Part shown: positions 58,634-64,000 of the stretch, in pieces
How the letters are laid out: every line of letters begins with the position of its first letter
Position numbering within the stretch: position 1 is the stretch's first letter
From: Actinomycetes bacterium
GTDB lineage: Bacteria > Actinomycetota > Thermoleophilia > BMS3ABIN01
Assembly: GCA_021787475.1 (NCBI GenBank)
Contig: JAJYLW010000001.1
Location: 124,001-188,000 of the forward strand
Reading direction: 5' to 3'
DNA length: 64,000 nucleotides
Position numbers and translations under genes: made by a program
Notes under the pieces: generated by a model
Database searches by the model: none
What the model saw: the letters and a program-made list of their open reading frames with translations, nothing else
Told to the model about the DNA's origin: nothing

Positions 58634-58662
58634 TTGACTTATTTATCCTGTTGGAGTAAAAT
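58634..58662 (+). promoter_or_regulatory. Sigma-70 type promoter before the propeller gene
   Basis: TTGACT (58634-58639), a 17-bp spacer and TAAAAT (58657-58662) form a near-consensus housekeeping promoter in an AT-rich stretch. It overlaps the 5' end of the longest frame of the propeller gene, so translation must start further down. Confidence 0.6.
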
Positions 58663-60418
58663 TTTTTTGCTTTTTGTTGAGCGAAAGCAACAAAAGCAAA
58701 AACATATTTTAACGGGGGCCAAGATTAACAGCAAACGTGCAGTCACGGGCGCAATTTCCGAAGAAAAGCTGTATCCTTTCACGCAACGTCTCCGTTTAAT
58801 TGTTCTGGCGATTCCTGTTGTTGTGCTGGCGATGTTTCTTGCCGCCACGGCCAGCGGGGCCGGCGTGATCATGAGGGCTTCCACCGATGCGGCCGGCAAC
58901 CAGGGAAACGCCGCCAGTCAGGACGCCTCCGTCTCCGCCGATGGTCGCTACGTCGCCTTTGATTCAAATGCCTCCAATCTCGTTTACGGCGACACCAACG
59001 GCACCACCGACGTTTTTGTCAAAGACACGCAAACAGGCGCCATTTCGCGGGCTTCTACGAACTCTTCCGGGGGCCAGGTGCCGGGAAACAGCACCCATCC
59101 TTCAATTTCTGCGGACGGCCGCTACGTCGCCTTTACCTCATCCGCCTGTAGCCTGGCGGCAGGTTACTGTTACCGGAACACGACCAATATTTACATCAAG
59201 GACATGAAAACGGGAGCGGTCTCCCGGGTTTCCGCTGACACATCCGGGAATCCCGGCAACGGCAGCAGCGTCTGGCCGGCGATCTCCCCTGACGGCCGCT
59301 ATGTCGCCTTCGACTCAACCGCCTCAAACCTTGTGCCCGGCGATACCAATTACACGACTGATGTCTTCGTCAAGGACACCTGGACCGGCGCGATATCGCG
59401 CGCATCTACGGACGCCGGCGGCAACCAGGGAAACAACTATAGTCAATATCCATCTATCTCCGCCGACGGGCGGTATGTTGCTTTTGAGTCGTTTGCCACA
59501 AACCTGGTGCCGGGCGACACCAACAATAATGCGGATATTTTTATCAAGGACATGTGGACAGGAGCCATCTCTCTTGCGTCCGCCGACGCCTCCGGGAACC
59601 AGGGGAATCAATGGAGCTACAATCCGTCAATCTCCGCCGACGGGCGCTATCTGGCCTTTGAGTCTGCGGCCACCAACCTGACGCCCGGCGACACCAACGG
59701 CAACATTGACGTATTTGTCAAGGACATGTGGACAGGGATGATCTGGCGGGCATCGACGGATGCGGCCGGCAACCAGGCAAACGACTGGAGCTACAACCCT
59801 TCCATTTCGGCCGATGGCGGCAACGTGACCTTTTATTCCGGAGCCAGCAATCTGGTGCCGAATGACACGAATGCTGCCAGCGATATTTTTATCAAAAATT
59901 ACCAGTCCGGAGCTATCTCACGGGCATCAACCGACTCCTCCGGCAACCAGGCAAACGGCGGCAGCGAATATCCCTCTATCTCCGCCAACAGCAGCTTTGT
60001 CGGCTTCGATTCCGTCGCCACCAACCTGGCGCCGGGCGACGCCAACGGCGCCGCTGACGTTTTTCTGGCAACCGGCTCCGGCGCCTCTTGCCCCGGCGGC
60101 AAGCCGGCCCTGGCGTTAAGCGAAGCCCGGGCCTACTGGGCCAGCCTCACCGATTACAATGCCGGTAACCTCAGTGTCGATTACGAGGTTGCCGACAGTG
60201 GCAGCATCCCCGCATACGTTGTCGAGATTACCAGCTCGACGGCAAACAACGGTGTGGCATCCCTGGCGTCAATGCCTTTGCCTCTTGGCAATATCATTGC
60301 CGGCGACTCGCACCCGTTTACGGTTAAATATACCGTCCCCGCCGGCGTCACCGCTTTCAGAACGTCAATGGCCGCCTCGGCCGAAGACGGCTGTAGCACA
60401 ACCTACAATTATCCGTAG
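58634..60418 (+). CDS. Secreted seven-bladed beta-propeller (TolB/PD40-like repeat) protein
   Basis: The frame covers up to 594 residues. A hydrophobic signal segment (LRLIVLAIPVVVLAMFLAATASGAG, about 54-78, split here LRLIVLAIPVVV plus LAMFLAATASGAG) suggests export. Seven repeats of about 58 residues follow, each with an S(I/V)SADGRYVAF strand, a NLVPGDTN loop and a D(V/I)F(V/I)KDMWTGAISRAS end, enough for one closed propeller. Repeat 7 is degenerate. The last ~140 residues form a beta-rich domain with two cysteines. The start is uncertain: TTG 58634 is inside the promoter, and TTG 58667 or a later start is more likely. Function unknown, possibly surface binding. Confidence 0.82.
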   Translation: MTYLSCWSKIFLLFVERKQQKQKHILTGAKINSKRAVTGAISEEKLYPFTQRLRLIVLAIPVVVLAMFLAATASGAGVIMRASTDAAGNQGNAASQDASVSADGRYVAFDSNASNLVYGDTNGTTDVFVKDTQTGAISRASTNSSGGQVPGNSTHPSISADGRYVAFTSSACSLAAGYCYRNTTNIYIKDMKTGAVSRVSADTSGNPGNGSSVWPAISPDGRYVAFDSTASNLVPGDTNYTTDVFVKDTWTGAISRASTDAGGNQGNNYSQYPSISADGRYVAFESFATNLVPGDTNNNADIFIKDMWTGAISLASADASGNQGNQWSYNPSISADGRYLAFESAATNLTPGDTNGNIDVFVKDMWTGMIWRASTDAAGNQANDWSYNPSISADGGNVTFYSGASNLVPNDTNAASDIFIKNYQSGAISRASTDSSGNQANGGSEYPSISANSSFVGFDSVATNLAPGDANGAADVFLATGSGASCPGGKPALALSEARAYWASLTDYNAGNLSVDYEVADSGSIPAYVVEITSSTANNGVASLASMPLPLGNIIAGDSHPFTVKYTVPAGVTAFRTSMAASAEDGCSTTYNYP

Positions 60419-60585
60419 GGAATAGACGCCGGATTTTTCCAGATGGTCACGGCAGTCAGGTGAATCCCTGCTCCAATTTTTTCAGTTTCCGAAAACAGAT
60501 TCGATGATTCAAGAAAGAGGAATTTGCCGCGGCTTGCCGCGGCCGCGGCTGGTGCAGGGCAGGCTGACGTATAAAACCGTTCAAT

Positions 60586-62064
60586 CTACATCTCCGGTCG
60601 CAGCAACGGGAAGAGTAAGGCGTCGCGAATCGATGGCGAGCCGGTAAGGATCATACAGAGGCGGTCGATGCCGAGGCCGGAGCCGCCGCTGGGCGGCATG
60701 CCGTATTCGAGCGCCGCGAGGAAGTCTTCGTCAACAAAACCGGCCTCTTCGTCCCCCGCCTGGCGCTGGGATGCCTGCTCCTCGAAGCGGCGCCGCTGGT
60801 CGATCGGATCAGTTAACTCGCTGAAGCAGTTGGCAATCTCAATGCCGCCAACGAAGCCCTCAAATCGCTCAACCAGCGCCGGATTGTCATCCTTCGGCCT
60901 GGCCAGAGGCGACAGCTCTACCGGATAATCAAGGACGAATGTCGGCTGGATCAGCTTCGGCTCGACAAAAGTCGAAAGCAGTTCGTCGACGAGCTTGCCC
61001 CAAGACCATGAACTATCAACCTTAATGCCAATGCCCTCAACCCGGGCCTTGAGCGATTTATATTCAGGATATTCCACAAAGTCAATACCACTATGCTCGC
61101 GGACCAGATCTCGCAGTGTTGCCCGCCGCCACGGCGGCGTCAGGTCGATCTCCTGACCCTTCCAGGGAACCCTGAGCGAGCCCAGCACCTCTTTGGCGAT
61201 ATAGGCCACGAGCGCCTCGACCATCTCCATGACGTCATTGTAGTCGGCGTATGCCTGCTGCGATTCCATCATCGTGAACTCGGGATTGTGCTTGGTGGAG
61301 ATTCCTTCGTTACGAAAAATCCTGCCAACTTCATATACTTTGTCAAAACTGCCCACAATCAGCCGTTTCAGATGCAGCTCCAGGGCGATTCTCAGGTAGA
61401 GGTCGATGTCGAGGGCGTTGTGATGAGTTTCAAAGGAACGAGCGGTGGCGCCGCCGGGGATCGTCTGCAGGATCGGCGTCTCCACTTCGAGGAAGCCGCG
61501 CTCGTCCATGAAGCGCCTCAGCGCCGTCAGGACCCGGCCGCGAATATAAAAAGACCGGCGCACCTCGTCGTTGACGATCAGGTCAAGATAACGTTGGCGG
61601 TAGCGGGTTTCCACGTCCGTAAGGCCGTGCCATTTTTCTGGCAGCGCATGCAGGGCCTTGGCCAGCAGCACGAAAGACTCCACCTCGATGGTGAGCTCGC
61701 CGCGGCGGGTGCGAAAGACGGGGCCAACGGCGCCGATGATGTCGCCGGCCTCGAGTCGGCGGAAATCAGCGTAGCCGTCCTCGCCGAGATTGTTGACATT
61801 GCCGTAGAGCTGAACCCTGCCGCTGGCGTCGCCGAGCACGAAGAAGGCCGCTTTGCCCATCTGCCGCTTGACCATGAGGCGCCCGGCGACACGGAATTTT
61901 TCCTCGCTCCTGTCTCCCGCCTTAAAGGCGGCAAACCGCACGAGCAGCGGCGCCACCGGGTCAGGCGCCGGAAAACGGTTTCGGTAGGGCGATCTTCCGG
62001 AGGCGAGAAGCTCGTCGAGCTTGCGGCGGCGCTCTCCGGCCTCGGACGTCGGCCCCTCGGCCAT
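60586..62064 (-). CDS. lysS: Lysyl-tRNA synthetase, class II
   Basis: Charges tRNA-Lys. A 492-residue protein with an N-terminal OB-fold anticodon domain (about 55-150, FRVAGRLMVKRQMGKAAFF) and the class II core. Motif 1 is around VETPILQTIPGGATARSF. Motif 2 is the FRNEGISTKHNPEFTMME region. Motif 3 is GSGLGIDRLCMILTG near the C-terminus. It starts 2 bp after greA, so the two are co-transcribed, as is common. Confidence 0.96.
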   Translation of the reverse strand: MAEGPTSEAGERRRKLDELLASGRSPYRNRFPAPDPVAPLLVRFAAFKAGDRSEEKFRVAGRLMVKRQMGKAAFFVLGDASGRVQLYGNVNNLGEDGYADFRRLEAGDIIGAVGPVFRTRRGELTIEVESFVLLAKALHALPEKWHGLTDVETRYRQRYLDLIVNDEVRRSFYIRGRVLTALRRFMDERGFLEVETPILQTIPGGATARSFETHHNALDIDLYLRIALELHLKRLIVGSFDKVYEVGRIFRNEGISTKHNPEFTMMESQQAYADYNDVMEMVEALVAYIAKEVLGSLRVPWKGQEIDLTPPWRRATLRDLVREHSGIDFVEYPEYKSLKARVEGIGIKVDSSWSWGKLVDELLSTFVEPKLIQPTFVLDYPVELSPLARPKDDNPALVERFEGFVGGIEIANCFSELTDPIDQRRRFEEQASQRQAGDEEAGFVDEDFLAALEYGMPPSGGSGLGIDRLCMILTGSPSIRDALLFPLLRPEM

Positions 62065-62066
62065 GA

Positions 62067-62546
62067 CTACGCCTTCTTGATAGAAACGATTTTGTACCTG
62101 TAACTGCCCCGCGGGGTTACGACTTTCACGATCTCGCCGGCCTTGTGGCCCATTATCGCCTTGCCCACCGGGGATTCGTTGGACAACCGGCTGTTGGCAG
62201 GATCAGCTTCGGCCGACCCAACGACCGTATACTGAAAAGCCTCTCCGCGCTTGACCTCTTTCAGCTTGACATTGCTGCCAATGCTTACCGTGTCGGACCT
62301 GATCTCCGAGCCTTCCAGAACGCGCGCTTTTCGCAGCTTGTGCTCCAGGTTGCTTATCCTCATCTCAAGCTTGGCCTGCTCGTTCTTGGCTTCGTTGTAT
62401 TCGCTGTTTTCGCTGATGTCGCCGAACTCGCGCGCTTCCCTGATCCGCTCCGAGATCTCCTCCCGCTTGACAGATGACAGATACTCGATTTCTTCCGAAA
62501 GACGCTTGAAGCCATCGGGCGTCAAGATTATTTCCTTGTCGGACAA
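62067..62546 (-). CDS. greA: Transcription elongation factor GreA
   Basis: Rescues backtracked RNA polymerase by stimulating transcript cleavage. The 159-residue protein has an N-terminal coiled coil (about 10-78, EDISENSEYNEAKNEQ with the acidic tip residues) and a C-terminal FKBP-like domain ending GEIVKVVTPRGSYRYKI. It is upstream of lysS by 2 bp. Confidence 0.96.
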   Translation of the reverse strand: MSDKEIILTPDGFKRLSEEIEYLSSVKREEISERIREAREFGDISENSEYNEAKNEQAKLEMRISNLEHKLRKARVLEGSEIRSDTVSIGSNVKLKEVKRGEAFQYTVVGSAEADPANSRLSNESPVGKAIMGHKAGEIVKVVTPRGSYRYKIVSIKKA

Positions 62547-62689
62547 TTCCTGCTAACCTGCCTTTCTGTTAAAAAGTGACGGTAAATTATAAGTTTTGCC
62601 CTATCCAGTTGCAAGTTAAATGCATCGGCAGGGTGGCGCGGCAAGGCGAGGCCGGCATCCGGGAAAGAATCCGGGAGCGGCTGCCGGTT

Positions 62690-64000
62690 TTATGGCTGCG
62701 CAGGCAAGGTGACAAGAAAACGGGAACCCCTGCCGGGAGTGGAGCTGACGCTGATATCGCCGCCCATGGCGAGGGCAAGCTGCCGTGAGATCGAGAGACC
62801 CAGGCCGAGCCCGCCTGAACTCGCCGCGGCGGACGCCGACTTGTAAAATCGGTCAAAAACATGAGGCAGGTCCTCAGGATTGATGCCGGCGCCGGTGTCG
62901 GCAACTTCAATCTCTGCCCGGCCCGCCGCGCTCCGGTATAACATCGTCACTTTGCCGCCGGCAGGAGTATGCACCAGGGCATTATGCACCAGGTTGGAGA
63001 TGATCTGGCGGAGCCGGTCGGGGTCCGTATTTATTTTGAGCTCCTCGCCGGCGCCGGCGATGCCGAGCTCAACCCCGGATTGGGCCGCTTCGCGCGAGAA
63101 CCGGTCCGCCACATCCGAAAGCACTTCGTCAACCTGGATTACGTCATTTCTGAGCCCGAACTGACGGGCGTCCAGCTTGGCGACGCTGAGCAGATCTTCA
63201 ATCAGGCGGCTAAGCCGCCGCGTTTCCGCCTCAATAATTTTAAGTGAAGCGGCGACCGTCTTGGGGTCTTCCGCAACTCCCTCCTTAAGCGCCTGGGTAT
63301 GGCCGGCAATGGCAGTCAGCGGCGTCCTCAGCTCGTGGCTGACATTAATGACAAACTCGCGCTGCTGTTCCTGGGATTTTTGCACCTCCTCCGACATATA
63401 TCGAAAAGCATCGGCCAGGCGGCCAATTTCATCGCGTGAATGAACGGCAAGCCTGCTCGAAAAATCCCCAGCCGCCACTGCCGTAGCCGCCTGGGTTATC
63501 TCGTGCAGCGGACGCGACAGGCGCCGCGCCAGCAGAAATGCCAGCAGCAACGATATCACCAGCGACACAACCGCCGAGACAATGAACCATCCGGCCAGCG
63601 GCCGCCAGGGCTGCAGCTGAGCAGCCGGCTTTGCCAGCACAACTGCCCCGGCCGGCCGGCCGCCGGCCTTGAAGATATGAGCGGCCATGACCATCTCGCG
63701 GCCCAGCCCGGGCAGACGGATCTGCTGCACCGTTGTCTGTCCTTTTATCAGCATATTCCAGTTCAGCAGCACACGATTGTTTGGCTGCACCTGATCGCTG
63801 CCGCCGGCGCCGGGCAACTGCGCCAGCGCCTGCGCCTGGTAGGGGACGATGATTGCCCTGACGCCGTACATCCGCTCGAGGTCGGCATTGTAGCGGCGCT
63901 GCGGCAATCCCTCTGACTCTATCTGGCCGGCAAGCGTCTCCGCCTGGGACTGAAGATCGGAAATGTTGCGGTGCTGCAGGTAGCGCTGCACCAGCCCTGC
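62690..64000 (-). CDS. Sensor histidine kinase (HisKA/HATPase_c), N-terminus outside window
   Basis: At least 436 residues to the window edge; the frame stays open upstream of the GTG at 63991, so the first membrane helix is probably missing. Seen in order: an extracytoplasmic sensor region (about 1-130); a membrane helix (WFIVSAVVSLVISLLLAFLL, about 137-156); a HAMP domain (LSRPLHEITQAATAVAAGDF); HisKA with VSHELRTPLTAIAGH; and HATPase_c with NLVHNALVHTP, VADTGAGI and GLGLGLSI. The membrane layout is that of a typical envelope sensor. Its response regulator is presumably beyond the right edge. Confidence 0.93.
   Translation of the reverse strand, partial: AGLVQRYLQHRNISDLQSQAETLAGQIESEGLPQRRYNADLERMYGVRAIIVPYQAQALAQLPGAGGSDQVQPNNRVLLNWNMLIKGQTTVQQIRLPGLGREMVMAAHIFKAGGRPAGAVVLAKPAAQLQPWRPLAGWFIVSAVVSLVISLLLAFLLARRLSRPLHEITQAATAVAAGDFSSRLAVHSRDEIGRLADAFRYMSEEVQKSQEQQREFVINVSHELRTPLTAIAGHTQALKEGVAEDPKTVAASLKIIEAETRRLSRLIEDLLSVAKLDARQFGLRNDVIQVDEVLSDVADRFSREAAQSGVELGIAGAGEELKINTDPDRLRQIISNLVHNALVHTPAGGKVTMLYRSAAGRAEIEVADTGAGINPEDLPHVFDRFYKSASAAASSGGLGLGLSISRQLALAMGGDISVSSTPGRGSRFLVTLPAQP

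Overview
The window is about 64 kb of GC-rich bacterial chromosome, mostly read from the minus strand. The right half carries a conserved block, read right to left: greA, lysS, (unrelated gene), clpC, radA, disA, carD, ispD, ispF, an ASCH gene, gltX, cysS, a YacP-type NYN nuclease gene and sigH. This order mixes features of Actinomycetota (lysS...clpC...radA/disA, carD-ispD-ispF) and Bacillota (clpC-radA-disA...gltX-cysS-yacP-sigH). With the high GC content and B12-dependent, anaerobic-type metabolism it suggests a deep-branching, probably anaerobic actinobacterium. That placement is inference; no marker was searched.

Layout. 1-3 kb: end of an aromatic amino acid operon (aroF-tyrA-aroA, the last cut by the window edge). 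3.3-6.2 kb: an ECF sigma factor with a DUF5667 membrane partner, a divergent secreted protein, and tatA. 6.2-12.4 kb: hisC, aroH, rluB, scpB, scpA, trpS, a minimal zincin and a nine-cysteine protein. 12.5-21.8 kb (plus strand): adenosylcobalamin-dependent ribonucleotide reductase, a processive glycosyltransferase, an Rrf2 regulator, and a J-domain protein followed by two paralogous membrane multi-GAF sensors without an output domain. 21.9-40.9 kb: a near-complete oxygen-independent cobalamin locus of 17 genes in two transcription units, each headed by a cobalamin riboswitch with an intrinsic terminator. The unit on the right holds cobU-cbiP-cbiB-cobO-cobD-cbiA-cbiXC. The unit on the left holds the cobalt importer cbiMNQO and then cbiD-cbiET-cbiL-cbiF-cbiGH-cbiJ-cobS. 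41.3-45.5 kb: a second Rrf2 regulator, a NarL-type two-component pair and a decayed phosphodiesterase pseudogene. 45.7-58 kb: tRNA-Thr and the housekeeping block. 58-64 kb: a secreted seven-bladed beta-propeller, lysS-greA, and a sensor kinase that runs off the right edge.

How it fits together. The cobalamin locus imports cobalt, inserts it with CbiX, builds the corrin ring, adenosylates it and attaches the aminopropanol arm and nucleotide loop. The class II ribonucleotide reductase nearby is an obvious consumer. Genes for uroporphyrinogen/sirohydrochlorin supply and for lower-ligand activation (cobT) are not in the window.

The most unusual feature is not a gene. At least twenty gene boundaries carry short arrays of different sequences (GTTTAAC/GTTTCAC, GAGTTCC, GGATTCT, CCATCCA, GGGTTTT, GAACTTT types) that nearly all share a 7-nt period. 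Several run into coding sequence and supply start codons, stop codons, protein ends, or the linker of the CbiX-CbiC fusion. Two other dispersed elements are also present: a paired palindrome in two copies, and a perfect 20-bp-stem hairpin.
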